DNA of 64,000 nt from the NCBI GenBank assembly GCA_037178855.1, contig JASJZC010000007.1, positions 1,612,001 to 1,676,000 of the forward strand, in the 5' to 3' direction. This stretch comes from Oscheius sp. JU75 (Eukaryota; Nematoda; Chromadorea; Rhabditida; Rhabditidae). The translations under genes and the position numbers were made by a program. A model generated the notes under the pieces. It did not search any database. It was not told where the DNA came from and saw only the letters and a program-made list of their open reading frames with translations. Below, piece by piece: positions 45,896 to 57,921 of the stretch. Numbering within the stretch: position 1 is the first letter of the stretch; every line of letters starts with the position of its first letter.

Positions 45896-47255
45896 ATGGC
45901 CTTCTTCTGCGTGCTCGCGTTGTTCTCATGGAGACCTAGCCTATGTCAACAGGCATGCTTGGCTGAAAACTTGTCACGAGACCATTCACCTGCAAGTTTT
46001 CTGCGGATACCGATGAGTGTGAGTTACAATAGGCTAGAATTTGATGCACGAACCCCTCTGTCTCTTCCTTTGAAACATCTAAAACCTTATCGAATACAGA
46101 AATCGTATGAGATAAACACTACCATCGGAACTCCACCTCAGAAATTCACTGTTCGTGTTGAATTCGGCTACCCAACTACATTTGTACTGTCAAGAAACTG
46201 TTCTCTGGACGTCTGTAGTATGTTTTTAGCTAAAGTTGTTCGAATGTGATTCAGTTCAGTGACCCACAAACGCTACAATTCTTCGAAATCCAACACCTAC
46301 AAAGCTGATCTGGCCGAGTATGGAAGTGATGACATTATGGATGGTTCCTGGTCTGTGGACAATATTTGCATGGAGGGTACTTGTACAATTGGACAACGTT
46401 TTGTGGAAGCTACTTCTTTGAACGGAGAGATAGGGAACGATGGGATATTTGGATTGCGATGGCCAACTGTGACAGCAGGTAAGAAGAAATTGTGATCAAG
46501 ACAATTTTTAGGTGGAAAATCTTTTATGCAGACGCTTTTTGAACAAAAGAAGGTTATCCGGCAGGTTGTCTCGCTGTGGCACAACAGGTAAGACTTTCTC
46601 TTTTTCATGTATTCACTTCTAGGGCAAATAAGAGTACAGTTGTCAAAGAGTTCACAATTGGAGGCTGGGACCATGACAGATTCTCGGGAAACATAACCTG
46701 GAACACGGTGACTGACAGAATGTTCTTTGAAATCGATATACATGCTGTAACCTACATTATCTTGTCTATTTAGCGAAATATGTTTAGATCGAGGCGGAAA
46801 ACAATTCAATTGGATGCGTTCATGGATGCAAAGCTGTTTTGAAACCAGGTGCCGACATATCTGGTCCCTTTAGCGAGATTCAAACCTTTCACGAAAACAT
46901 TAGTTTTGTCTGCGATCAAATGATGATGGTAAGACTCACAATATACATTTAATACCGCTTTTAGTGTATTATTTCTTGTGAAAAGGTGCCGAACCTCCCG
47001 GAAATCGTTTTTACTCTCAATGGAACAAGGTTCCCAGTTACTGCCGATGATTATGTGCGGAAATACCGTGTTGGAAGCGCAGATCTGTGCATCTCGAGAC
47101 TGCGAGCATTGCCACCGTCAAGTGAACACTGGATTCTTGGAGAATCGTTTCTAGAAAGGTACATTTACGTAGTAATTTTTGCATTTACACTCAGATACTT
47201 CACTGTCATCGATTTCGACAGCTCAATGATCGGCTTCGCTGTGACTAAGCAGTGA
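45896..47255 (+). CDS. Pepsin-family (A1) aspartyl protease homologue, catalytic Asp residues missing, 371 aa
   Basis: Exons: 45896-46217, 46260-46478, 46512-46587, 46623-46746, 46788-46928, 46986-47158 and 47195-47255. The signal peptide MAFFCVLALFSWRPSLCQQ is followed by the pepsin-fold markers YEINTTIGTPPQKFTV, KSNTYKADL, GNDGIFGLRWPTVTAG, TVVKEFTIGGWD, PNLPEIVFTLNGTRF and HWILGESFLERYFTVIDFD. Where active enzymes have DTG in the first lobe (V.FDTGS...LW) this protein has VEFGYPTTFVL. Where the second lobe has DTG it has KAVLKPGADISGP. Both catalytic aspartates are therefore replaced while the fold is kept. It is probably a secreted non-enzymatic binder or inhibitor-like protein. Disulphide cysteines seem retained. 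Confidence 0.9.
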
Positions 47256-49223
47256 TATTGTACGTCATGCTACGTTTATTCATGTTGTGGTACCACAGTT
47301 TTGATACATTTCATATCTAGGTGTTCACAAGCTTGTCCAGTCGATAGGTTTATTTACATATTCTTTCACCTGACTTATCTTGTCACTGTTCTCTTCAGTT
47401 GTTATTCTCTGAAAACAAAAGCACCCGAAACGATTATCTTTCGACAGAAATACACATTCGTAGTTGTAAAACCTCTTGTCTTCTGCCTGATTTACAAACA
47501 CACTTTTCCGACTGAGTCACAGCTCTTCGACCAAATAACTAACGCCAGTAGTTGTCTCAATGCCCTGCTTTTCACGCGTTTTGTTTCGTTCGTTCCTCGC
47601 TATCACGAAAAATGTCTAATCGAAAAGATGACCAATATAAAATCACAAAGCCACTTCCCTGCTTCAAAACGTCGGCTCGGTTTCACTTTGCTGGAGATTC
47701 ACTAGAAGACGAGACGGAAGCTATTGCAGTGCAGTTCTGTTTTCATTCCTCGCAGCGAGAGATGTTGGCCGCTTCCGTCGAAGAGCTGGTCGGTTCCTAT
47801 GCCTGCACTGCTGAAAGCATCATCTACTAAGAAGTATGCAGCATCAAAACCGTTCTGTCTTTTTATATGACGAACATTCACATTGACCACAAATACAAGC
47901 AACAACGGGCTGTATACACAAATAGACCCATCCAATGGCACGAAAGTATCTGATCGAAACGAAAGTATCTGGAGAGGGTTCACCGACCGCTGGAAGTCTA
48001 GCTGCTGGAATTTGATGGAGTAATAGTGGAATGTGTGATCTGCCAGCTGCGACCTTTGAATCTAAGAGTATATTTCTTCTTTTCATCACAACTTTCTTTT
48101 TAGAAGTTCGATTACAACATCTTACTGGCGACCTCCAACCGCATGAAATATGGCTATATACCCGAGACAAAAGCCTACTTTACTTCAAATGGTGACGGAA
48201 ATAGAGAAGAAGACACGCCGATCTATGTCCAATTGGGAGACCATGAAGCAGTTCCGTTCGAAGCCTCTGACAATAAGAATAAGGATAACAAGCCCATCGA
48301 CTGGCTATACAGAGTATTGGAGACATTTGTCACAAAACACGTGAAGAACGCCAATATCTGCGTGGCATTCGGCATCATGGAAACTATGTGACGTCTACGG
48401 CTCCAGGACTTAAAATTATCTAATTGAACAACAATATCTGTTTCCATACCTACTTCTGAATTTCTTTATCCTTTTGTTACAATTATTTTCCCTATTTTGT
48501 TCATCTCATCAAGAAAGATCCAAATGGAGTACTGAAATTCCTTGTCGATGTGCCGACGTCCGCCGAAGCAGCTGGTTAAAAGGTTTCGCATTCACGCTTC
48601 TATTCCACCGAACGATAATGGCTGTCTTCGTGCCTGGCGCACGAAGACAGCCATCATCGTGAAACTGTTCTTTGGGCTACACCACGAGCAGCATTTAATC
48701 TACATGAATGAAAAAAGAGTGGCGAGAGGGTGGGCTTTAGCTTCAGATGACAACATGGGACCTATACCCTGGACATCGAAGGATGGCACAAAGTTCTTAC
48801 TGGTTCTCTAAACGGGCCCGAAGCTCCACATCGGGCCCATGCTGAGGCTTTACCGTCATCCTCCGTGGATTATGGACAAGCGTAACTGTGACGAACAATG
48901 TGCCATTGGGTATTGGATACCGAACTTTGTTTTTTTGAATAAACTTTGAGTTGCGCTGTGTTTCGATGAATTGGGATTATTTTTGTGGTGAAAAGCAAGA
49001 GTTTGAACTTCAAAAATAGACACTTGTCTTTTTGAAGTATCAGCATTGCGAATGTTTCATTCGTAGTGCCCACGTCGTGGTTACGTCCTCGTGTCAATGT
49101 CTGTCTCCCTTTCACTAACTAACATACCGACGAACAAAACTGTCATGAACATCTTTGAGCTTCAGACAGAGTGGAGATTTACAGAATTTCACAGGTATCG
49201 AAGTATTTCAAAGTGTTAACAGG
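47256..49223. other. Coding-like fragments, gene structure unresolved
   Basis: Several stretches look coding on the plus strand. 47612-47830 begins MSNRKDDQYKITKPLPCF. About 48025-48391 contains KYGYIPETKAYFTSNGDGN, PIYVQLGDHEAVPFEA and IDWLYRVLETFV. After a TCAAG at about 48513, KDPNGVLKFLVDVPTSAEAA ends at a stop, with an overlapping second frame 48548-48811 (MCRRPPKQLVKRF...). I could not join them into one phase-consistent gene, and no domain is recognised. The hairpin at 48612-48660 lies inside the last part. Confidence 0.3.
48612..48660. repeat. 49-bp near-perfect hairpin
   Basis: ATGGCTGTCTTCGTGC is followed five bases later by its exact reverse complement GCACGAAGACAGCCAT. Beyond one mismatch, ACGAT and ATCGT also pair, giving a 22-bp stem with a single mismatch and a 5-base loop (CTGGC). 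It lies inside an open reading frame. Confidence 0.9.
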
Positions 49224-52200
49224 TTACAATTCTGTCCCGGCCTCATTCTCTTCGATGGGACAGGAGGATTGAGGATGCATCCAAACGAGGCGGTCCAGAG
49301 GAAGCGTCGGCTGGATCGAGGGCTCGCATTCGTAATAAGTCCCTGCAGAAGCAGAAGACTTAGGCGGCGAAGCCTTCCTTTTTCTGGAGCAGTAGAAGAC
49401 GGTGAAAACTGAAAAAGACTTGTTATATCTACATAATAGAAGACTTACTGGTGCTGATGAGTACTCCAGCGATAAGGAGCACCGAAACGATGATAAGGGT
49501 CATCGTCAATTGCCGAGCACAAGAAGTTGTATCCGAAAGCTCGGAGGCTACGCTTTGGGCTGTAGTCTTCAACTCCTCCAGCTGGCTGCGAATGTCTGAG
49601 TTCATCTCGGTCACCAACGAGGTATTTGTACGGCAGACATCGAGTTCCTGTTCTTTCTCAGTTAGTGAAGTGCTAGCCACGGAAAGGAGCTTCTCAAGAC
49701 GCTAAAGAAAAGTCATGAATGTAAGTATGAAAATTTTACATTGGTTTCCAATTGGGCGTGTTCAGTATGATAATAAAGAGAAGCCCTCTCTGCTTCGAGT
49801 TCCAAAACTGACGAGTTGACAGCAAACAATTGATCCGTCAAAGCCTGTTATTGGTTCCTTTGATTGAAAATGCTGTTCTTACTTTGTTCGTGTCCCTTGA
49901 GTTTACCAGCTCCTTTCGCGTCGCCTCCGTTTCGTTGTGAATCTTTGCAATACTGATGTGCAAGTCACTGAGACTCTAAAATGGTTGTATTTCAGTTTTT
50001 TTTACACTAGATACCGCTTCCAATGCCTTGATTTTTTGCTGCAGGTTTTGTTTCTCCTTCTCGAGCTTGTCCACAGTGAAAGCGAAGTTTTGGCGACTTT
50101 GGCGTTTTTCCGTCTTTTCTTCCTACGAAGAGAAAATTATTGAAATATGACTACTTTTACTTACGATTATCTTGCTTAATTGCTTAATCTTCTCTTGGCG
50201 TTTCGAGCAGGCTTCGCGATATTTGTTGAGATCATCATTCATGGATGTGATATTGTTTTGGAGAGTTTCAAGATCTTGCTCACAGCCTCGGATCTTTTTG
50301 GAACAGATTTCCTGATGTTTGGCTGACTCTTCTTGGAGCTGAGCCTAAAACAGGCGTTAAATAAAAAACATAGCTGAACGTACTATTGTGGCATTACCCT
50401 GCTCGAGCCTGGACCCGTAGTCGTTCACCGAGTAGATCAATCCGCTTATTTTGTCATTCGAGAGGCGCTGCTGATCCTCGAGCTGCTCTTTCTCCTGGTC
50501 CCAACTGTCAGAGGCAGTCATAAGATTGGATCGAGCTTCAGCAATTTCGTTCTCCAATGATTTCTGAAATCGTAATGCAGAGTTGCAGGTCTCTCTGTTT
50601 CTGTCTCTGTCTTTCTGTTTGTTATTTTGCGCAAAACTAACCATTGTCACTGTTTCATTCTGAATTGTTTCCAAATTAGCAGCCGTTTCTTCTCTGCAGG
50701 AGAATAGGTCCTGGTTCAATTTTAGAATTTTGTATCTGGCATCCTCTCTTTCGGCCTTTAGTTTCGCTATCTCGAAGGTAATCTGCCAGTGAGCAAGCTG
50801 CTTTTCCTGCTCCAGCTTTGTCTGAATTAGAAGATCTCAAACGCTTCTCAAATGTTTACCAGATTGTTTTGAAGCGCTCTATTCTCAAGCTGCAAAGCCG
50901 TGTTTTCTTTCAGTAAAGCATGATTAAAACTTTCGACACGTTTGGATACTTTTTGAGAGTCGGCCAGTTCCTGAACTTGGTGTGAAGCTTGGAAGGAATA
51001 GTAATGCTCACAGTTTGCTTGAATTCAACCAATTTTTCCGCATCTATCAACTTCTGTTGAAGTTTTTCGTAGGTGATGGCCGGACTCTGCGCAGTAGAGG
51101 CTTCCGGTCTCTGGGGAACCTCGAAGTTGGCATTCTTGTGATATTGGACGAAATCATCGGTAAAGCATTCAACTTCCGGTAGACTGCACGTCGTGATATT
51201 CATGAGAAAGTTCGTCGAACGGTCAAATCTCCAGCTGACTCCGGGAGGCACCGGAGCTGGGATTGTGATCAGCTGGGAGAACTTCAGAAAAAGAGTGTAG
51301 GAGAGACGGATCTGTCCCACTGAAACATTGAGTTAACTTAGGAACTGCAGGAGAGATTTTTTTGGTCCGGGGTAACAGCTTTGTAACCAGCGCCCTGACA
51401 ATCTACCTTTCTCATGTTTTCAAATATCTTAACTTGTTCAAACAGCCTCAATTGGCCGGCGACTATTTTACCATCTTGGTAATCACTACAGTATTACCTA
51501 ACTGTTACCAGTATCCTTGAACCATGTTACCATCAATACCTCTCTATCAAATTTACGTACCCTAGTCTCTTTAATTAATTACGTTTTAAATTTAATCACG
51601 CTGTTGATGGTAGGATATTTTTTTTTGTTGTAAAAACCACCATGGACACCATTACACTTCTGATTTAGATCTTTTCCGGTGAATTAACATTACCAAAAAG
51701 TCTATTGGCGAAAAAACGGTCCCCATTAGAATTCAATGCTGTCTAGCTGTCACATTCACACATATGGTTTCTCTGAGAGTCGGCAAGTTTTACAGCCTCG
51801 TCAGTCATGAGCAGCAAAGTGGGGTAAACACGAAAAAGCAACAAACAGGACAATTTTGGAAATAATTGATCCGTACATTAATTTTTAGCTATCAACAACA
51901 TCCTTACCTCTCCCTGTGGGATTAGCGGAATTGTCGATCTCGAACAGGCGAAGCTTGACACAACGAATGTTGTCATATGCCTAAAATTGTTTTGAAACCG
52001 GCTACAGTCTCACTTACAAACGGATAAATCGTGAGAGAAGAAGAGGAATCCGGAACGTCACAGTTTCTGATATGCTTGTAGTTGGAATATACAGACTTGT
52101 CTCTCAGACTGAACTCGGTACTGCTCTGAAACTGTCAGTTTTTCAATAAAGTGTCCTCTCACCATCCACAACTTTCCGTTTTCATCAGCACAAATTGGAC

Positions 52201-52348
52201 AAGAGATTAAGCCTGATGTCAGGCGTTCGAATCTGTTGACATCGTTGCGAATGCCTCCTCGTATAGAAGCATTGTAGTTTTCAGCAGCTATAAACATTCC
52301 AAACAGAAGAAAGAAAAGCATGGAAGCTACTCTCATCCTGAAAACCAT
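49224..52348 (-). CDS. Type I membrane protein: Cys-patterned ectodomain + long coiled coil + TM, about 690 aa
   Basis: Minus strand, about 13 exons. The signal peptide (RVASMLFFLLFGMFIAAENY) is followed by an ectodomain containing LISCPICADENGKLWM|SST, SNYKHIRNCDVPD, AYDNIRCVKLRLFEID, LITIPAPVPPGVSW and NFLMNITTCSLPEVECF. From about 51090 to 49560 come heptad-rich exons (ELADSQKVSKRVESFNHALL, LENEIAEARSNLM, QLEDQQRLSNDKISGL, LQQKIKALEA, TSLTEKEQELDVC), several of exactly 60 codons with phase-0 borders. One transmembrane helix (LTMTLIIVSVLLIAGVLIST) is followed by a short basic tail (FYCSRKRKASPPK) ending at 49224. First exon 52348-52163. The ectodomain matches that of the gene at 53815-54489, including intron positions. 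No known family is recalled; it is presumably a cell-surface or cuticle-facing rod. Confidence 0.8.
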
Positions 52349-53814
52349 GTTTGACTGTACGCAAGGAAGAATGGTGAGATGTTTGGTATCTGCCTTAAGG
52401 TCACCGTATCTGACAGAACCATAGCGTTTTTTTTTGTACCCGCGGCAGAAAAAAAAAGATGTGCACCTGGTGTTTCTTTGACTTTTGGCGGCACCGAACG
52501 GAAAAAAGATGGGCTATGGTACAAATACTTTAAGAAGACACGATTGTGCCATAACGGGAAAATGTTCCGAAATAACTGTTTTATATCGAAAGATGTTTTG
52601 AATGATGCATAAGTTGTGAGTTATCTCATCTTTGTTAACATTGTCGAAAATTGTTAGATATACTGAAGATTTGGGGAACTTTTTCTGAATTACTCAGTTC
52701 CATTTGCTGGCATGTTGCAACTAAAAGAGCTTGTGCAAGGCTCATACCAGCACCAGACAGTCTGTATTAGGCCACCTGTTACCGAACTTTTGATCTTAAA
52801 ATATGTCATATGAAAGAATAACGTTGAGTTAACGTAAACGTAAAAAGCGTATGCTCCACCTATACTCAAAAACATCCGTCAAATAAGGATAGAGCAGGGT
52901 TTTTTTTTTGCCCAACGACGTGGATATGATTCAAAGGAATAAGCCAGACTGGTAGAGAAGATTTCCATAGCATATTTTTACTCTTGCTCATTCAAACTGT
53001 AGTTAACTAGAAACTGTATATCAAACCTGGCAAGATAGGCGCAAACCGCACGAGAGAGTCTATCTCGGCGCAGCTGCGAACCTCGGAGAGGCGCGGCAGT
53101 GCTAGACGAGTGACTCCTCCCCTCCACACAACAAGGGTTGCTTATAAATATCATGAGAAAGTGCGCGTTTCAGCTGATCTGCGTGGATCGTGTGTACCGT
53201 TTGGGTCTTATTATGTACCCAAAAACAAAGGAGTTAAGCATCCGTATCCTGCAAAGATTTGCCGTCTTGTTCAGAACTCTGCAACATTTAGAGACCATTT
53301 CTTTTGTACTTTCGGTCACATTTGTAAGTGAGAGGCTCTTTTATGGCCGTGGCGATTGCTTGAGATACCTCAGGATAACAACTATCTGTTCAACCTGTTA
53401 ATTCGGTCATCTGACATCAACTTTGTAGTTCAGTTTACACTTTAAAAAAGCTTCCTTAACAAGCAAGTCGCTACGGTCAGATGTTACTCCTTTTGTGCTA
53501 TGTTTTTGCGAGCAGCTGCCGGAAGTCATGTGCCCAACGTCTTTTGAAACTGTATTCACCGATTGGAGGAAAAGAAGTCGAATTGTGATTCAAGTATAAA
53601 GTGAGGGAAAGACTTGTCTTGTGTGAAGAACAAGGAAATAGCTGCTATTTGAAGTCAAATAGCGGCTTTTTCAATCTCCTCTTGAAGCCGAACCATTTTA
53701 GCAGGTCTCGTTGGACCAAGATGATATGTCTGTCACAAGCTTTCGAAAGTTTAACAGTTAGGTGGTTATGATCTTCGTATATACAAGATGATCTGATCGA
53801 TGAAGAGAGAAAGT
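52349..53814. other. Intergenic, no supported gene
   Basis: A GC-rich patch at about 53040-53110 contrasts with AT-rich surroundings. Open frames such as 53138-53401 have no domain. A short inverted repeat (GCTATTTGA/TCAAATAGC) lies near 53645-53665. Confidence 0.4.
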
Positions 53815-54489
53815 TTAGAAGAGGTTGACAAGAAGGATTGCAGATACAGAGTGACCAAAACTTGAACTTTTCCAAAGCATACCTGAAAAACATTCTATAT
53901 TTGTACCGAATAAATAACCTACCGAGAGTTGCAGGAGTAGTGCGGAGATTTTTAGATTTGATAGTCGACGAACAGTCCAATTCCCAGCAAAACTCAAACA
54001 GAAACTTGGTATTCTCTGAAAATACGGTCATCTTATATAACGGATGATAAACATACCAGAATCAATGTAAAGCCCTTTGATAATCTGATCAGCGTCTGTC
54101 TCCAGAGGAACAACATTATTGGGAAGGCCAATCAACATATTGAACGGAATGTGGAACGTCTCCGGGACCTCGTTTATTGGAGCAATAGTGATTCTGATGC
54201 AACCAGTCAGATCAGAGGTCTGTAACTTAGATGTACGAACTAAAATGCGGGAACGACTAACCCACTCAGGATCCTCGCAGCTGTTCCAGGTAGGATCGTA
54301 CTGATAGTAGTAGCGATCCTCATAACGACCCTGAAGCCTTTTCTTTAAGCACTTCATCAAACTTACAGCTACGGATCCGTTTCCCTTCTCGAAACAAATA
54401 GGGCAGAAGATATTTTGAGCTTCGTAGACCTGCGATGAAACGAGGACAATGCTTATTCCCAGAAGCAATTTTTGAATGGCTCGACCCAT
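53815..54489 (-). CDS. Secreted or lipid-anchored protein with the shared ectodomain, 171 aa
   Basis: Minus strand exons: 54489-54367, 54330-54262, 54219-54057, 54015-53923 and 53882-53815. The signal peptide (KLLLGISIVLVSSQVYEA) leads to NIFCPICFEKGNGSVA|GRY, YDPTWNSCEDPEW|TSDLTGCIRITI, MLIGLPNNVVPLE and TKFLFEFCWELDCSS. The cysteine order C-x2-C, C, C, then C...C, and the introns after GKLWM/GSVA, after the second-cysteine block and before the C-terminal strand all match the gene at 49224-52348. The tail is a serine-rich stretch then SVSAILLVNLF at the very end, as in GPI-anchor signals. It is the compact member of the cluster. Function is unknown. Confidence 0.78.
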
Positions 54490-55270
54490 TTCTGAAGTGT
54501 GGACTGGGGAAACGAGAAAAGCTAGCGATAAAAGAAAGAGTTAAGAAAGAGAGACCTAAGAAGCTCCGCCTCAGTGCATGTATAAGAAACATCTGTCGAA
54601 ATGGGACTTACTCAAGTCAAAAACCAGCTAGAATTCATTTTGAATAACGCATGAATAACGCGCATCTGACAGGACGGTTGCGAAGGCTTCTGTAAGCAAC
54701 TGGCTCGAATGATTATAACGAAACCTCGGCTGAGGGTGATGATCATCCGATTTATGGTTTTTCTTTGTGAGTCACAACACAGACAGCTTATAAACGCGCT
54801 TTCAACAAAGTAAACGCAAATGACGGTTCGACGAAGCTTTAGACGTGGTACTTCAAAGCTTTCAACTTGCAACTTCATTATGAGATTTGTGCAAAAATGG
54901 TAAAAGGTAGTTGGCCGGGCTGCACATACAAACAAAATACGAACACGGCTATTTTCAAAACTGGTAGCTCAATTAAACAGTTCAATGCAGAATGTTCACA
55001 TAGTCTATCGACCGAGTGCAGCTGTACAGCGAAGACCATAAGAGTCCACCTGCTCGTCTAGCGGGACATCTCTTTGTTACTCAGTGTTCGCACTTCATGA
55101 GAATAGTTTATTTAAGACTGACAATGCTGTTATTCAACAGAAGCACAAAAAAATGATGCTCTAGAAAAGTTACATGTTGGCTTAAATCTGAACAATAGTA
55201 CATTGGAAACCGATCTAACCAATCTATTTTCTAGTAGGGAAACTGATAACGAAAAAACTGACAGTATTGC
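54490..55270. other. Intergenic spacer
   Basis: No supported gene. It separates the compact ectodomain gene from the coiled-coil gene, and the former's promoter should lie just above 54489. Confidence 0.45.
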
Positions 55271-56521
55271 TTACAGACGGTAGCAAACCACTTCATTCAT
55301 CTGCAGCTCTTTGGAATTATCGTGCTGACCGTTATCAAATAAATTATCAATTTGAGCTTTGTTGTTGTTTTTCTTGGAGCGGTAAACTGAAAACTTACAT
55401 ATTCAGTTGTAACAGTTTTTGCTTCTCCGTGTCCAAAAATACCTACCTTTGAAAACAACCATTATGATTAATAGGAAGGCAGTCTCCGCTGCGATTATGC
55501 AATATAGGAAGACCATGTGGACGGTGTTCTGAAATTCCACGTGAACAGCCGAGCAGCTAGATGTTGTCGCTTCCAAGCTTCTTTGGAAATTCTGAAAATA
55601 CTTTTACGGATCGGTAACGGTTTTGAAACCTGGATTTCCTTGTAGCGGTTGTGGATTGTATCATGCAGAATTTTGCTGCTCTTTTCAAGGTCTGCCACAT
55701 TGTCCAGGCACTTCTGATAGTCTTCGGAGATGGCTTTGTCTGAGATCCGATCCTCGAGCTCGTTCTGTATCTCACATTTATACATTTGCGAACCGAAATA
55801 CTCACGAGAGTGTCGTTGAGCATTTTACAGTCCTCGGTGTGAAACGCGTCGGCGGTTCTGAACTCATTGTTTTCGTTTTCTGCCGCATCCAACTGGTCGG
55901 AAAGGTTTTTTTTTTCCTCGTTGCAATCTCGAAGACTCGATGACAAGTTGTTTCGCTCAGCGTCCAGTTGATGCTCCAGATTTTTCTGTAATTGCTCGGC
56001 CATTTACATATAATTCATTACTCACCACTTTCATCTTCAATTCCACAATGTTGTTGAACTGGGAGGCCGACTTCTGAATTTCTTTCGCGTTCTCTCTCTT
56101 CAGCTCCTCGTAATCTCGTTTGTGCCCATCGTACATGTTTCGAAGAACGTTGTTGCTACTAAGGCAACTAGAGAGGTTTCCTTTGAGAAAAGTCTAACAG
56201 CCAATATTAATAAATAGGAGAAACTTTTACCATATTTTTTTTGAGGGCACTGAGCTCGTCTTCAACGCGATCCAGCAGTCCCTTCACGTCATCGTACTCT
56301 TTCTGTGAAACTGGAGGCATGGTTGTTGTAGTTGTAGAGTAGTATCGACGGAAGGTGTCTCGACGATTGTTGGAATACTCATCCTCCAAGGTTGAAGCTC
56401 GGTGGTGAGGGGAGCGGTAAGGCGGTAGTTCTTCTTTTCGGTAGGGTGAGACATGGTCATCTGTTGTTGCCGAAGCAGCGAGCACCACAAGGAAAATAAG
56501 AACTGTTTGAATGCTTCGCAT
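55271..56521 (-). CDS. Coiled-coil type I membrane protein, 344 aa
   Basis: Minus strand exons: 56521-56231, 56193-56026, 55985-55806, 55764-55630, 55591-55447 and 55386-55271. The start ATG follows a TTTGCAG acceptor, so trans-splicing is likely. The signal peptide (IQTVLIFLVVLAASATT) precedes a short Ser/Thr/Tyr-rich linker (YYSTTTTTMPPVS) and then heptads over four exons (YDDVKGLLDRVEDELSALKK, NLEHQLDAERNNLSSSLRD, DYQKCLDNVADLEKSSKIL). One TM helix (YCIIAAETAFLLIIMVVFK) is followed by a basic then polar tail to 55271. It resembles the coiled-coil half of the 49224-52348 protein but lacks the cysteine ectodomain. One exon is again exactly 60 codons. Confidence 0.8.
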
Positions 56522-57281
56522 TCTTTCACTGCAAATAAAACTAAAGGCAAGAAGAGACAAACGAGTCGTGAATCTAGACGAAGTTAATAAGTATAAATAA
56601 ACAAGCGGTTTAGTCATCTGGCCTAATGAAAGTCAATAAAGACTGGTTCATTGTCCGTAGCAAAGGCTTAGAGACAGTTAGCTGTGAAGGTAGACCTGTG
56701 GGGATCATTCGTAACGAAGAAAATACCACACGCCATGAGTGTGATCGCGAGAAAGACACAGTCGGAACTCGGCGGTGGGTGGCGCGAGTGAGTACGAGAT
56801 AGTTTTTTGAGCATTCGGCTCAAAAAGGATCTCAGCAGCTGTTTAGTTACGATGCGGAAAGAGACGAAATTTCGACAGCTGTCAAGAGTGCAACGCATGT
56901 TAATGGTATTCGAGCAATTGGCTCCTTTAAGAGAGTTCCCCCTAGCACACCACATGACAAAAAAGTAATGATTTACTGTTCACCCGTCCAAACGATCTAA
57001 ACATTTAAAACAACATCAATTAAGAGTGCAAGTCAAAAGGTGGCCAAAACCAGCATCCTATCTTGGCATTTCGTTGATGAAGAGGCAGGTCTTGCTTGCC
57101 TGTGCACGAAAAAATTCCACCAATTATCAATTAACAGTTCAATTATTACCAGCGTCTCTCAATCAACAGTATCTGACCTAAAATTATCTCCAATCTCTTT
57201 TCTCCGTGTCGCACATGCTCAGCTCACCTCCTAGCCAGGTTCCATTAGCTATAAACTCTTTATGCCAGATGTGCCCTGTAA
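56522..57281. other. Divergent intergenic region
   Basis: Lies between the minus-strand coiled-coil gene and the plus-strand membrane protein. No gene is seen; a minus frame at 56955-56668 has no domain. Confidence 0.4.
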
Positions 57282-57921
57282 ATGGTTATGCAGTCTGTTC
57301 GTCAAAATCAATTTCTAGCTATATATCTGTTCAATGGACGACTGAACTGCACTGAAGCTTGTGCTTTTACCTGTTTCTATCATACGACCTTGGTGAATAC
57401 CCCTGGTTTGCCTGCAGCGAGCAGCCAATATTGTTCAGTTTTGAAACTCAGATTAATATACACTACAGAAAGCTTATTATTGCTTTTTCCTTGGCTTTGC
57501 TTGCTGTGTCCGTATCGCTCTTCTTATCGTGGGTAACCTTCACTGTATGCTGCAAGGAGGATCTTCACATCATAAAGAACATGGGACGTCTCCAAATGAG
57601 TTCCATGCCTCTAGGTCACCATGCCGAACAAATGGAAATGTAAGATTTTGTTTTGCTTAAATCAGCTTACTTCCATCTTGGGATGATGGAAGTAGACTTT
57701 ATCACTTCGAAGTTGTGTCATATTGAAGTGAATATGTTATGACGCGTGAACCGGAAACAAAAGCGTGTACCTGACAATGAAAAAACTTTCAATTTAGGAG
57801 TGAGCGCAATGATTCAGTGCATGACTCCTTCTCTTTTGACCCGTATTTCGATGATGAGAATATGGAGAGCTACGATTCAATGACCTGCCACCCCTACGAA
57901 ACCCTCGGAAACTTAGTCTAA
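57282..57921 (+). CDS. Small single-pass membrane protein, 5' end unresolved
   Basis: The clear part is a frame reading CFYLFLSYDLGEYPWFACSE, then LIIAFSLALLAVSVSLFLSW (TM), a cysteine pair (TVCCKEDLH), and a polar tail to about 57640. A final exon (about 57800-57921) adds SERNDSVHDSFSFDPYFDDE and CHPYETLGNLV. The acidic, tyrosine-containing tail suggests a cytoplasmic signalling or sorting segment. Upstream of the YDLGEYPW part another open frame (from 57282) overlaps, so the first exon and signal peptide are uncertain. It sits in the membrane-protein cluster but on the opposite strand. Confidence 0.55.

Noticed and set aside
46297-46809. Long minus-strand ORF (170 codons)
   Set aside because: It is the antisense shadow of the aspartyl-protease homologue exons, which splice in phase and carry family motifs.
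47702-47983. Minus-strand ORF of 93 codons
   Set aside because: No start context, domain or splice sites; it overlaps the better plus-strand coding-like frames.
53630-53670. Inverted repeat GCTATTTGA...TCAAATAGC
   Set aside because: Stem of about 9 bp in AT-rich DNA; expected by chance at this window size.
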